A DNA stretch of 64,000 bases from Dryomyza anilis (GCA_951804985.1 OX638132.1:44554791-44618790); one strand, 5' to 3'. Numbered from the stretch's first letter, positions 1-11,467 are shown. The notes: generated by a model not told the origin, from the letters alone. Numbers and translations are program-made.

Positions 1-44
<44 letters not shown>
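1..44. repeat. (TA)n microsatellite
   Basis: Uninterrupted TA dinucleotides run from the window edge, so the array probably extends to the left. Simple repeat with no coding content. Confidence 0.95.
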
Positions 45-45
<1 letters not shown>

Positions 46-394
46 CTATTTTAGGAAAAGAACTTGTAATTTTGAAGTTAGTTAATCATCAATTGAGAAA
101 AGAAATACATTAAGCACATGCAACCAATTGCATTAATTTAAAATTAAATCAATGTTAGTCATAAAAGTTTCGAATTCAATACAGATAATGCACAACCAAC
201 AATAGCATTACTGTCCTATATTAATAGCGCAAGCTATCAAACCTTGAAAGTGGTCATTCCCCCAAGTTTTTCATGCTGAAGCACATATGCAATTTGTTCG
301 AACGTATGTATATCATACACTAAGCAAGCGTTAATAGCTGACATATAAATGCAGATCTTGCAATTTTTTTTTAATACCATAAACAATGCAAATC
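45..394. other. AT-rich non-coding DNA
   Basis: No credible ORF, RNA gene or repeat is visible between the microsatellite and the SINE. Confidence 0.6.
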
Positions 395-702
395 GTAGCC
401 GCGGTAGCTCAGTGTTTAGTGCGTTGGACTGCGTGCCGAAAGGTTCCCGGTTCAAGCCTGGACTGGGGCTAAAACCATCTTTTTATAGAAACATTTTTCT
501 ATACCGCGCTACCACTCGGCAGGAAATGGCAAACCTACGAGAGTAAAACATTGCCTATGAAAAGCTCTCAACCGCCGTTCGGATTCGGCAATAAATTGTA
601 CGTCCCACCACTTTGAGTACAAATATAACACGCACAGCTCAAAATGGTGAGAGAGCTCGGCCGAAGTTCTATATAGGACTGTAGCGCCAAACTATTATTC
701 TT
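395..702 (+). repeat. tRNA-derived SINE, copy 1
   Basis: The head resembles a tRNA gene: an A-box-like TAGCTCAGTG near 405-414 and a B box GGTTCAAGCC near 450. A unique body of about 220 bp follows and the tail is rich in ATT. Homologous copies lie at 1111-1406 and 11468-11757 (both minus) and, badly decayed, at 7144-7300. The tRNA part cannot be a working tRNA because the acceptor stem is not closed and the SINE body runs on directly. A SINE would be transcribed by Pol III from the internal promoter and mobilised by a partner LINE; the partner is not evident. Confidence 0.85.
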
Positions 703-745
703 AATATAATATTCAACACATGCAAAACACATATATGTTAAATCA

Positions 746-746
<1 letters not shown>

Positions 747-811
<65 letters not shown>
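747..811. repeat. (TA)n microsatellite
   Basis: About 32 uninterrupted TA units between SINE copies 1 and 2. Confidence 0.95.
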
Positions 812-815
<4 letters not shown>

Positions 816-1110
816 TCAATCACAAGTATTAATTCGATTGGATTATCATTATAAGTATTAACAAATTAAACAACAGATATTTATGTATAAAAAAAAAATA
901 TCATTATAATTATTATTGGCACACATTCAAATATTCAAAAATATTTTTATAGATAACTTGAGAAAAAATAAACATATTATAATTGGTAAAATAACATATT
1001 ATGATTATTTTAAAATATACATATTATCGTTATTTTTCTTAATATTAATTCTAAGAAAACATCATTTCTATATATAACAAAATATTCCTAAGATATCTAG
1101 TAAAAAATTA
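812..1110. other. AT-rich spacer between inverted SINEs
   Basis: Very AT-rich, no ORF and no recognised repeat. Confidence 0.5.
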
Positions 1111-1406
1111 TTATAATAATAATAGTTTGGCGCTACAGTCCTGTATAGAACTTCGGCCGAGCTCTCTCACCATTTTGAGCTGTGCGTGTTATATTTGTAC
1201 TCAAAATGGTGGGACCTACAGTTTATTGCCGAATCCGAACGGCGGGTGAGAGCTTTTTATAGGCAATGGTTTTACTCTCGTATGTTTGTCATTTACTGAC
1301 GAGAGGTAGCGCGGTATAGAAAAATGTTTCTATGAAAAGATGTTGTTAGCCCCAGTCCAGGCTTGAACCAGGGACCTTTCTGCTCGCACTGAGCTACCGC
1401 GGCTAC
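1111..1406 (-). repeat. tRNA-derived SINE, copy 2, head deletion
   Basis: Inverted relative to copy 1, so the two could form a hairpin about 400 bp apart. The body matches copies 1 and 3. The tRNA-like head lacks the segment between the A and B boxes that copy 3 retains at about 11720-11740, so the A box is close to the B box and this copy is probably transcriptionally dead. Confidence 0.85.
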
Positions 1407-1447
1407 ATTTTTATTGTTATTCTTAATATTAATAATATATTTTTTTC

Positions 1448-1684
1448 CATAAGGGGGAGAAATGTTGTGAATTAGTTCACACATTTTTCTTTTCTTTATG
1501 GGTCCCAACGCTTCACGTTGGCAACAATGATAATAATTTGGCAAAGCGCTAAAGCTTTGCTTAGACCACACCTCTTTGAGGTTAGCTTGCACAGTTAACA
1601 GAGGCTTGCGAATGCAATTATGCAATTTTCCATTGCATAATTTTGGGTCTATGTTAAAATAAGCAAAGCAGCGGTTCTCTAACA
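1448..1684 (+). mobile_element. possible LTR-element remnant (polypurine tract plus LTR)
   Basis: A purine run AAGGGGGAGAAA (1451-1462) is followed by TGTTGTGAATTAG and, at 1684, by a segment ending CTCTAACA. That is the order polypurine tract, then TG...CA long terminal repeat of about 222 bp. Internal short inverted repeats such as CTTCACG/CGTTGG do not help classification. No second LTR or coding DNA is present, so this would be the 3' end of a truncated element. The call rests on end motifs only. Confidence 0.4.
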
Positions 1685-1919
1685 ATTATACTATTTCGGT
1701 AATTGGTGTCAGCCAAAAACAGCAAGTCGGACTTTCTTCAAAAGTCACGTACACCAAAATTGAGTCAAAGCGAAAACTCACTAGCGATGATGCAACCGCA
1801 CGTTATGTGCGGCAGCAACAGTGTTACCAAATGTTACCAGATTTGCCAGTTTTTTGAGAAGGTAGAAAGGTTTCAAGTTTTCCTTAACATATCCACTTTT
1901 TTCAGTTTTTATTTAACAG

Positions 1920-2340
1920 TTCTAACTAGTTCAATGAATAAAATACACAAAACAATGATTTTCTTCGAGTTTTTCCATCATTTGTCATCATTTGTTTACG
2001 AAAAATTTAAAACAAAACATCACTGCTTTGTTTACAAATTCATAAAAAAAATTGAAACTCAAAATTTTAAAATACATAAATAAATTAGAACACTTTGCTA
2101 ATTTTTAAGCTGTCTATGGGCTCCAGAAGAACACCGCAGTGTATAACAAAAGTGAAAAAGTGAATTTTTGGTGTGAAATTTGAATAATTTAGCCAATTTA
2201 AAGTGCAAAAAACATAACTTTGAAATTAAATTTAAAATGACAATTAATTGTTGTATTTTTAAAATTTTCTTTGACATTCTCAGCATAGTGTATGCGAACT
2301 AACTGTCTAGATGAAATTACCTGTATTTACTTCAACCATG
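1920..2340 (+). repeat. dispersed repeat family A, copy 1 (ends CTTCAACCATG)
   Basis: The segment from the TTTGTTTACGAAAA stretch to TACTTCAACCATG is related to 16560-16710 and to 56700-57664. At about 2208-2220 it reads straight through AAAACATAACTTT, where the 56.9-kb copy carries a 656-bp insertion; this copy is therefore the empty site. Short reading frames here have no family resemblance and look fortuitous. Confidence 0.7.
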
Positions 2341-2689
2341 GGAAAAATCCATTTGGGTAATATCTCAATTCCAGTCATAACCCCAAATTTTACAAAATAC
2401 CATATGGGACTTAAATAAAAGCAATTAAAACATTTATAACTTTAAACGGATACTGTGTACCTATATTTTAAAAATTAGAATGGTGTAAAAAATGTTAGTA
2501 ATTCAAGTCTTTTTATAGTTCAAGTTTTTTTCTCACAAAAAAAAGTTTTTTATTCCGTAAATAAAAGGTTTTTCAAAAAAATATCTGGCAACACTGGGCA
2601 GAAGACACAAACTCCTGTTATTGTCTTACATTCGGCAACGCTACACGTAACTACGTATGGTTCGGAAGATATCGCGTAATGGCTTGGGT

Positions 2690-2906
2690 GACGACGATAA
2701 TGCGCGATAATACAGATTTTTATTTAAAACAAAAAATATAAAATTTCAAAATGTAAATAAAATTTGTATACGTTAAATTTTATCTACACTGAAGAACAAA
2801 AATTAATAATAAAATTTTCAATGTTAAAAATAATTTTGTCGCTTTGAGATTATAAAAAATTGATAATATTTATTTTCAAAAGTCAATAATAATTTTCTAT
2901 GTGTGT
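2690..2906 (+). repeat. half copy of CACACATAG MITE family
   Basis: Matches the right half of the MITE at 15813-16188, from the GACGACGATAATGC motif to the terminal TTTTCTATGTGTG. The left half is absent. Confidence 0.7.
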
Positions 2907-2910
2907 ACGA

Positions 2911-3577
2911 CTAATTGACAAAAAAAAAATCTGTGTCCAGATATTAGTTTTTGCAAAAAATCAAAAAGAAGTTACCGAAAAATTGTGTCGAGAGAGAAAT
3001 TGATCACAATTCTCTAAGTTGTCTTAAAAAACATTTTAATATTAGTTCGCAATGTTTTTGCTGTCAAAATTTCGAAAAAATGTTTTAAACTTTATCTTAC
3101 TCTAATATTTGATTAAAATGGAGGGAATTGCACGCAGAGACATACAATTTTATATTGATATAATGTAGTAGTGCTAAATGTAAAATCGAACAAAATTCTT
3201 GGCATCTGATGTCTGATTTTTGCAAAAAATCAAAAAGAAATTTGTGTTACCGAAAAATTGTGTCGAGAGAGAAATTGATCACAATTCTCTAAGTTGTCTT
3301 AAAAAACATTTTAATATTAGTTACAATGTTTTTGCTGTCAAAATTTCGAAAAAATGTTTTAAACTTTATCTTACTTTAATATTTGATTAAAATGGAGGGA
3401 ATTGCACGCAGAGACATACAATTTTATATTGATATAATGTAGTAGTGCTAAATGTAAAATCGAACAAAATTCTTGGCATCTGATGTCCGCATTATGGGAA
3501 AACGTGATGGAGAAAATTGTACTGCGTAATCTTCTGGTGTGTATTTGATTCGGCAAGCTTTAATGGGTTAAAAAAAA
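2911..3577 (-). repeat. dispersed repeat family B, with tandem duplication
   Basis: A segment of about 274 bp, from the AAAAAATCAAAAAG block to the TTGGCATCTGATGT block, occurs twice (about 2942-3210 and 3214-3486). The outer end (3577) reads GGGTTAA on the plus strand, i.e. TTAA followed by CCC on the element strand, like the 11995 copy. Other copies are at 6390-6885, 11995-12612 and 51370-51957. The TTAA+CCC end resembles piggyBac-type termini, but I cannot find a matching opposite end. No coding capacity. Confidence 0.75.
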
Positions 3578-3841
3578 TCTATTACACATCCGTATTACAC
3601 ATCCGTTTGACATGAAAAAAATAAAAAATGCGACACTCTACAGCTACTCTTTATCAAAATTAAATTTATAAAATTGTTTGTTGTGGGACACATATGAGTT
3701 AAATAATAAAACGGTGATAAGATTATTAGATACATTTTTAATATAAATATTCAGATGTTCCATTTTAATCTATCAATAATCCAAAGATATAAAATAAGTA
3801 ATATCTCTTTTAAAAATAGTTATTTAAAGTTACTTAATATA

Positions 3842-5261
3842 CGGATGTACAAGTTAAAATGAGACACTTTCCCAATCAATGATTTTATATCAAATAAACC
3901 ATGGTTTTTAAGTGTTTAAGTGTTACTTTTAAGAAAATATATGTTTCGGTTTAAAATAACTTAATTTTTAAGAAATGGAAACCCGCAAGGGCCAAACGTC
4001 TATGGAAATTCGAAAATTAATTATTTCGTTGCAAAAGAATGGTAAATCTGTGAGAGAAATTTCAAAAACCATCAATATAAGCCGGTCAACGGTTCATAAT
4101 ATTATTAAACGCTATGAAAATACTGGAATATATGAAAACAAGGACAAAACTGCGAATAATAAAATATTTACCGATGCAGAGGAGAGATTATTGATGCGAA
4201 AAGTGAAAACTAATCCATTCCTAAGTGCACCCAAACTGTCTACACTTGCTGAAAATCAATTGGGGAAAAAAGCCAGTCTATCAACCATGAGAAATTTAAT
4301 GCACAAATTTAACTTATGTGATCGAGTAGCACGGAAGAAACCATATATTAATTCTAAAAATAAATTAAAAAGGTTAACATTTGATAAAGAACATCGTTCG
4401 TATGATTTTTCGTTCTGGAAAAATGTCCTTTTTACTGATGAAAGTAAATATAATATTTTTGGTTCTGATGGCAAGAAATGTGTATGGAGAAAACCTGGCG
4501 AAGAGTTGTTACTAAAGAATTTACGACCAACTGTTAAACATGGAGGTGGGAGCGTTATGGTGTGGGGATCTTTCTCAGCTTCAAAGCCAGGATCTCTACA
4601 ATTCATAGATGGAATAATGGATCATAAACGATATTTGGAAATCTTAAAATCAAATTTAGGTCAGTCTGTTGCGAATTTGGGGTTAACTTCTGAATGGCAC
4701 TTCTACCAAGATAATGATCCAAAACACAAAGCTTACAATGTACGATCTTGGCTACTATATAATTGTCCACATGTGATGGAAACGCCTCCGCAAAGCCCAG
4801 ACATACACCCAATAGAGAATTTATGGGATTATCTGTAGCAAAAAATTAGAAAACATGAGATTACCAACAAGGATATACTTAAACGCATGCTAATTGAATT
4901 ATGGATCAAAATTGAACCCTCATATTGCAAAAAATTTGTAGAATCAATGCCCACACGTTTAAGGATGGTTATAAATAACAAAGGATTACTAACTAAATAT
5001 TAAATTATATCTTAATCCCACGTTTAATACAGTTAATTATATCTGTCCCACTTTTACTTATTGTATATTATTGTATTAATTATGTATCTTGTCCTTATGT
5101 TTGAATCCCAAATTATTTATTAAGATTTAAGTAATACTATTTTGTGTTAAATAAAATTCAGATAAAAACAACAACAAAAAATGCTTTTTCCATTGTTAAA
5201 ATCAATGAGATCTTGATATAAAAAAAATGTTTAAGTGTCCCATTTTGGCTTGTGCTCACTG
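3842..5261 (+). mobile_element. Tc1-type DNA transposon, nearly full length
   Basis: Bounded by TA dinucleotides (3840-3841 and 5262-5263). The ends form imperfect terminal inverted repeats: the left contains ACAAGTTAAAATGAGACACT and the inverted right contains ACAAGCCAAAATGGGACACT. The 1.42-kb element holds one transposase frame. Length, TA target duplication and DD34E transposase agree with Tc1-like elements. The mismatched termini and the internal stop indicate an old, inactive copy. Confidence 0.9.
3975..5003 (+). pseudogene. Tc1-like DD34E transposase, one nonsense codon
   Basis: The transposase would cut and re-join its own element in the nucleus. The first ATG after the left repeat opens a 342-codon frame interrupted only by TAG at 4836-4838; beyond it the same frame runs to TAA at 5001-5003. 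An N-terminal helix-turn-helix (residues about 10-50) and a second one (about 65-125) precede the catalytic core. The acidic triad is visible: D155 in FTDESKY, D246 in YQDNDPKH and E281 in HPIENLWD, with 34 residues between the last two, hence DD34E. The stop lies after the catalytic glutamate and removes about 54 C-terminal residues. A readthrough or truncated product cannot be excluded, but the decayed terminal repeats argue for a dead copy. Confidence 0.92.
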
Positions 5262-5263
5262 TA

Positions 5264-5849
5264 TATTGAAAACTTTATTTAAATGAATGGTTAATATGGA
5301 AATATTTTTCGTGACGTATATGAAATTTACCATAAGCTAGTTTAAACTAAATACATTTTTTGTATATAACACGTACTCTCTAACAGAAAATGATGGTTGT
5401 TACCTACTATATTAATAGTAAAATCCATTCACAATGAAATACAAAAAAAAAAACATTAAAAGGGCGTTACTTTTTATAAAGCATTATTTCTCGCTATGAA
5501 ATGCAATAATTAGTCATTCATTACGTATTTGCTTGCTCCTCAAATAAATTTCATCACTCAAATTAAGAATTTTGAAGTGAAAATTTAAATTTTCACAATA
5601 TAAGAAAAGCTTACTTCGCATTAATGTCAAAAAATGTTCTATGTTGAAAATATACAATAAATTTTATTCTCATTTATTTCAAACGTTGCGCAACAAATTT
5701 TATTATTATTTTTTTATAATGAAGCGATCCATAAGGACATATTTTTTAAATTCACAATTCATTAAATCTGCCATTCATTAAAATAAAATGTTCAATATAT
5801 AGTACTTCTACAGCTACGTCCAAACAATATTATATATTTAAATTTGATA
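5264..5849. other. AT-rich non-coding DNA
   Basis: No ORF of note, no recognised repeat and no RNA gene is visible. Confidence 0.5.
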
Positions 5850-5857
5850 CAGAGTAG

Positions 5858-6311
5858 CAAGGTGTATTAAGCAAGGTGAGGAAAGTCGAAAAGGCGTTCT
5901 CCTTCAAAAATTTTATCGTCAAATTTTTTTTGTCAAATTTAAAAAAATTAAAAATATTTAAAAACAAAAATGTAAACAATAAAAAAATGTATATTGAAAT
6001 GACATTTTACGGCATACAAATAGAATTTGAAAATAAAAACAAATTATAATTTAATAACGACAGACGGACAGACGGACAGACAGACGGACGGACAGACAGA
6101 CGGACTAAATCGACTCAGGAGGTCATGCTGATCAAGAATATATATACTTTTCCATACCGGAGATGCTTCTTTCTGGATGTTACAAACGGCGTACCAAACT
6201 GAATATACCCTTTCACTCTTTGTGTAGGGTATAAAAAGGCATACGTGGGCAGAAATTTTCTCAAATTTTTTGAGCTCTTCAAAATTTTCTCACCTTTTTT
6301 AATACACCTTG
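5858..6311. mobile_element. hAT-type MITE (CAAGGTGTATTAA ends), copy 1
   Basis: Terminal inverted repeats start CAAGGTGTATTAA (5858) and end TTAATACACCTTG (6311). The flanks are a perfect 8-bp direct repeat, CAGAGTAG, at 5850-5857 and 6312-6319. An 8-bp target duplication with CA-starting ends is the hAT signature. No transposase is encoded, so it is non-autonomous. A DINE-like core is nested inside. A second copy lies at 38343-39382. Confidence 0.88.
6058..6236 (-). repeat. DINE-1/helentron-like core, copy 1
   Basis: A (GACGGACA)-type simple repeat is followed by AAATCGACTCAGGAGG, TGATCAAGAATATATATAC, a TTACAAACGG block and a terminal GTAGGGTATAA. This order, inverted, matches the well-known dipteran DINE-1/INE-1 layout and the plus-strand copy at 58708-59285. 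It is absent from the other hAT-MITE copy, so it is an insertion or capture in this one. Confidence 0.75.
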
Positions 6312-6389
6312 CAGAGTAGCTGTAGGGTCCCGTATTTTTCATGTAAAATTTTCAAAAATTTCAGTTCAGTCGCTCAGGAGCATTCGTTG

Positions 6390-6885
6390 ACAACGGATGT
6401 GGAATTTTCCCCCATCATGTTTTCCCATAATGCGGACATCAGATGCCAAGAATTTGGTTCGATTTTGCATTAAGTATAAAATTGTCAGTATAAAATTGTA
6501 TGTTTCTGCGTACAACTCCCTCCATTTTAAACAAATTTTAAAAAATATTCCGAAAAATTACAGTAAGATAATTTATAAATAACTCTCTCAACATACTTTT
6601 TTTGTAACACAAATTTCTTTTTGATTTTTTGCAAAAACTAATATCTGGACAAAAATTTGTTTGCCAATTATTCGTAGGGCAAGGTTCATATTTTATTTTG
6701 TGATAAAGTTTGCATCTGCAACATGTCGAAATCGTGCGATAACTATATAAAGTACCAAAAACAGCATTTTTTGCAACTTTGACTCGATTTTGTACAAAAT
6801 ATCGAACCAGGAAAACGAAATCAACCAGAACGAAATCATCCAGATTAGGCCAACAACCCTCAATTTGTAGAACAGTGTAATTGTT
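6390..6885 (+). repeat. dispersed repeat family B, copy 2
   Basis: From the CCCATAATGCGGACATC block to TAGAACAGTGTAATT. Colinear with 11995-12612 and 51370-51957 but missing a stretch in the middle. The ORF on the plus strand at 6397 is a by-product of the repeat. Confidence 0.8.
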
Positions 6886-7143
6886 TTATCTTATTCTTGG
6901 TAATAAAAAAAATATAAATAATGACTCTTCTGTGAAGTTCGCAGCGACGTAACATCCAAAATGTTAATAACAATGGTCTGTTAAAGAATACCATAAAAAA
7001 AATTTAATTATATGTATAAATTTATGTATGGTAAAAACATTATTTTTTATAGTAAACTTTTCAAATTGTCAAATTAAATTTACTATGTATACTAATGATT
7101 TTTATACAATTTGTCTTATATAAATTTACTGTGTTTAATAATA

Positions 7144-7300
7144 GTAGCGTCGGTAGCTCAAATGTCCCAGCTTCAAGATTGAACTGGGGTTTAATTTTAG
7201 TAGAAACATTTTTCCAAATGGCAAACTTACGAGAGTTAAACTTTGACTATGAAAATCTCTCACCCGTCGCACAGTGGGGCAGCGAGCGAATTATATCAAC
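7144..7300 (+). repeat. decayed SINE, copy 4
   Basis: Retains GTAGCTCAA, TGAACTGGGG, ATGGCAAACTTACGAGAG and the CTCTCACCCG block in the same order as the other SINEs, with large deletions. Confidence 0.65.
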
Positions 7301-7467
7301 GAAAAACTGTATATTACAAAGTTTCATCACTGTTGCTCTATTAATTTCCAATATATGACATTTTGAATATTTTTCTTATATGAAGTTTTAATTTATTAAT
7401 TTCATCTGTATGGGAGTTACCACGCCCACTTTTAAAATCCTACATCTTAATCTTGATTATAAAATTT

Positions 7468-9336
7468 TCGACGTTGCGTAGTCTCTCAATGTTCTCAATT
7501 TCGCGTTTACAATCAATGTATTTGTATTTAGCAGAGACAATTTTCAATACAATTGTTTACGTTTTTTTATAATTTGTGTATTTGGGAACTTAAAAAACAA
7601 TGACAATGAAAATAAAAATTAAACAAATTAAAAAAAAAAGTTTGCAAGGTTCCATGAAAATTTTTCGGTTTATTTATCATTATCGCGGCTGTAATTAAAA
7701 AATTTATGATTGCCACGGTACTTTAAATGGACGGCAAATGACCAAATAAGGAATTTTTGTTGCAGAGGGGTTTCGTGTTAACGCCTTAAAATAGAGAACT
7801 GAATATCAACCGAAACAGTTTTTCTTTTTTTGGAGGAAACTATGAGACCTTTTGCTCAATTTTTTTTCGATTACACATAGATCACTATTACACAATGTTA
7901 AATGTCCCTATTTCATCACCTAAAACAAGACATCTAATGAATAACAACACTTACTTCATTTCCAGTTTATCCTTTTGATATAACTTTTTATTTCTTTTTA
8001 CTGTTCAACTTATGAACTAACTTCTTAATTTAATAACAAGTAACTTAAAAAATAAATAACTATAGCTTATATACTAATACTTAATCTAAGTTTCAATTCT
8101 ACTTTTCCAGTGTCTTTTGCTGCTTTTGCCCAGAAGCATAATTTTAACCATCACAAGTTCCGTAAATAACTCATGTTCCATCCGCAACTCGAGTTCTTAA
8201 CGCTGACCGTGAAAGCCACTCTTGCATAATCAGCAACCCGCGATTACATTAATTTTGGGCCATCGCAAAGTCATTGAATTGAAGTCATCTTTGTTTACAA
8301 ACAAATTGCACCACGTGCTTATTTTCTTCAAGTTAGCAACTTGACTCTGCTGCGAATTTGGTTTATAAGTAGTTACAATTGCTGACTAAGTAAATTGTCT
8401 ACGCTTATTTTGCCAACGACAAAAAAGTGTGTCATCAACCAACATCATTCACTTTTTGTTTTAACAACAAAAAGAATGCATTTAATATTATTTTAAAAGA
8501 TAGTAATTAATATTTAGCAACAGTAAATACCCACTAAGAAAATATCAATGAACTGCCACGATATGAGTGACTGTCATAATGCTGACTCTCAACAGCAGAG
8601 TACTATCTTTTTATTTTTTATTCTTGGTGAATTTTTCGTATTATCCAAAAAAGTACTTGTAGAAACGAGTTGCGTCGGTCAGTTATTAATTTTTGTGGGG
8701 TACCAGAGGATCAAATTGCGAAAAAAAAAATGTTTCGTTACTTTAGAATCATTTAAACTGGCGTTACATATTTTAATTTTATTTTTGTACCACGAATAAT
8801 TACAGACGATAGCTAGGAAGCTATCGTCGATTTTGACGTCGAAGTCGTTCTTTGGCGACATACTGCATACGCACAATTTGACTACTTACGTTGTGTCGTC
8901 ACATTGTGAGACGCTGTGCCATACTGCATACAAAAAACTTTCTCACACGAAAGTCAGACAAATTCTAGACGATTTCGTCGATCGGCGACATACAACATAA
9001 GGCTATTTTTGAGGACACAATGGACGAATTCAATTTGTGCGTATGCTGAATATCGCAAACGAACGACTTCGACGTCTAAATCGACGACAGATTCCTGCTA
9101 TCGCAATTTGATCCTCTAGTACCCCACAAAAATCAATAACTGACCGACGCAACTCGATTCAACAAGTACTTTTTTTGGATAATACGAAAAATGCACCAAG
9201 AATAAAAATAAAAAGAAGAAAAATACCCACACAAAAAGACGTAAACAATTGTATTCAAAATTGTCTCTGCTAAATACAAATACATTAATTATAAACGCGA
9301 GATTGAGAACATTGACAGACTACGCAACGGCGGACG
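7468..9336. mobile_element. foldback element with long inverted arms, split by about 1 kb
   Basis: The outer arms 7468-7585 and 9236-9336 are inverted copies (GACGTTGCGTAGTCT versus AGACTACGCAACGG). The inner arms 8606-8880 and 9025-9214 are also inverted copies, for example GACCGACGCAACTCG and CAATTTGATCCTCT on the right. About 1 kb (7586-8605) interrupts the left arm only and has no match on the right, so it is a later insertion of unknown type. No transposase frame is visible; reading frames here cross inverted arms and are not convincing. Confidence 0.8.
7586..8605. other. unclassified insertion within foldback left arm
   Basis: Present only in the left arm. It contains no ORF that resembles a known family. 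Neither a clear target duplication nor terminal repeats could be identified by eye. Confidence 0.4.
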
Positions 9337-9399
9337 AATCTGGCGTAAAGCTCGACGAACCATTACGTAATATATACAGCATACAATTTTATTACGTAT

Positions 9400-9479
9400 G
9401 TGAGTGAAAACCTGAAGAAATGTTTCACTCACGAAATTATACAGCATAAGGCTGTTAATCAAATTAGGATTTGATTAAC
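9400..9479. other. two perfect hairpins
   Basis: GTGAGTGAAA (9400-9409) pairs with TTTCACTCAC (9423-9432). GTTAATCAAAT (9454-9464) pairs with ATTTGATTAAC (9469-9479) over a TAGG loop. They lie just outside the foldback and may be part of its original end. No U-tract follows, so a terminator role is not suggested. Confidence 0.6.
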
Positions 9480-9539
9480 AATTTTGGAGTGGTTAAAACC
9501 CTGGTGTGAAATATCTTTAAATCACTATAATAACTGTTG

Positions 9540-9870
9540 ACATACACCATTGTACCTTCAATAGGGGTTGTCACGCTCAGTGGTTGAATCCCGCCTACAT
9601 TCCGCGAGCCCTTTTAGAATGGTTAAATATAACGCTGTCCAAAATTTCATTAAATCTGTTGTCCCAATTGCTGATATAACGTGTTTTTAATTTTTGGGTT
9701 ATATGGGATGTGCCACGCCCAGTCTACCAATCTCACCGATATACTCTGCCCAGACTCAACATACATATTGTGTCAAAATTTTATTGAATTCGGTTTAGCC
9801 GTATTGACGCCTATTCGTACATACAAATTTACATTCACAAACATGTTCCGAAACATGTTCTTAAATAATT
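9540..9870 (+). repeat. composite-repeat middle segment, solitary fragment
   Basis: Shares the GCTGATATAACGTGTTTTTA, ATGTGCCACGCCCAGT and CAACATACATATTGTGTC blocks with the composite units at 25.8-26.1 and 27.7-28.0 kb and with 11100-11311. The overlapping ORFs are by-products. Confidence 0.7.
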
Positions 9871-10894
9871 AGGGCGTGCATCAACTTTTGGGTTGAGAGT
9901 GCTTTAGGCAGGAGTGCAGAATTTTACTATATACTAATAAAACGATATCTATAAATATAAGTGTGACATATCATTTTAAAGATCTGCAGTAATCCAAAAA
10001 ATGTTATCCCAAACTCGTTAGAATAAAATCTGAAAAATTTCGAACGTTATATATACTATAGTAAAAAAGTCTATATTTTACGTGTTTGGCAACCCATCAA
10101 ACTGTAACGGTTAAATAATTTGTAATTTAAAAAATCATTATTTCAGCAAGAGATTTTAATATAATAAAAAAAAATTAGTAATATCTTTTTATAATTTTAT
10201 TGAAAATATTCGCCACAATTTCAAAAATGTCTTTAAGCTCTTTGCGCAACATAACAGGATAATTTTTTTTTTTTGGTTTTAAAAGCTTCTTCTCAGTTTT
10301 AGAGATCCAAGTTCCAGAAAGTCGACGCGGAGCGAAAGAAAAAATAGTTCTAGATTTTTCATACAAATTTGAATCAGTCTACTTTATCTTCATGTGTATA
10401 ACTTTTAAAATTTTGTTGTTGTTGAAAAATGATATCGTTTTCATGATTTTAACATTATTTTACATATAATTTAATACTTTTGTTTAAATCAATGTGCGTG
10501 GGAATTAGAGGGTTTACGACTATCGACTGAAAATGTAGGCTGGAAATTTAATTAGTCTGTAAGATTCAAATCAGTAGACTAAAGAAAGAAATTAATCAAT
10601 AGAAAATTCGAGATATTAGAGATTATGACTGAAAATCGTATTTTAAAATCTCTATGTTAAGTTTCAGAAAATAATTTTAAATCAAGAATCAAAAATATTA
10701 TTACGTGATCATTTTCTATTTTGGAAGTTATGAAATTTGTATTCTTCACATAATATTTATCGAATATTTATAGAATACTTTTTATATTAGAACATTCTTT
10801 TTGTTATTAGTTACATTTCAACTTATTTATCGTGACAAATATTATATGATCTTTGTTTTGTGATAATTATGAAATGTTGATTATATTTTATATA
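9871..10894. other. AT-rich non-coding DNA
   Basis: No supported gene or repeat. Short frames lack recognisable protein character. Confidence 0.5.
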
Positions 10895-11311
10895 GCTGGA
10901 CCCCGTGCACGACTCGTGCAAAGATTTTGTGAATTCGAAGATATGCAGTGATTTTTTAATTAAAAGAAAATTTTTATTATTTATAGCAGCGACTCGTGCT
11001 TCTCTGTGTACATTTCTTATTTGTGTTTTGGCATAGAAATAATTCTATGCCAAAACAACATTTTTTTTCGACATACACCATCTCGAATATTCACATTCTA
11101 TGGGGGGTGCCACTCCCAGTTGTCCCATCCCACCCACATTTGGCGAGATTGTTTAGAATGGATAAACATAACGCTGATCAAAATTTCATTAAATTTGCTA
11201 TCCCAATTGCTGATATAATGTGTTTTTAATTTTTAGGTTTTATGGGAGGTGTCACGCCCAGTCCACCAATCGAGATATAACCTATACTTTGCTCGGACCC
11301 AACATACATAT
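10895..11311 (+). repeat. composite repeat, solitary copy without minisatellites
   Basis: Begins with the palindromic head TGCACGACTCGTGCA and continues with ATAATTCTATGCCAAAACAA and the GGGGGGTGCCACTCCCAGT and GCTGATATAATGTG blocks found in the 25-34 kb array. Both 15-bp minisatellites are missing. It stops abruptly at AACATACATAT where the 3.2-kb TIR element begins, so it was the insertion target. Confidence 0.75.
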
Positions 11312-11467
11312 TTGCTGTAGTTTATCAAGCAGGCTATTTTGAAAACTGCGGCTGTTTTCCAAAATATCTGGCTATTTTTTATTTTTCCACGTTATCAACC
11401 AGTCTAAAATTTAAATTTTAGCCCGAGCTTAAAATTTCAAACTGCTCGGTTGTCGTCTAAAATTTTT

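Noticed and set aside
395..470. A tRNA gene.
   Set aside because: A and B boxes are present but a closing acceptor stem is not, and the same body follows in several copies; it is a SINE head.
1703..2083. 126-codon ORF downstream of the LTR-like block.
   Set aside because: Part of it is repeat family A sequence present elsewhere without an open frame, and no domain is visible.
4256..4812. Minus-strand frames within the Tc1 element.
   Set aside because: They are shadows of the transposase frame.
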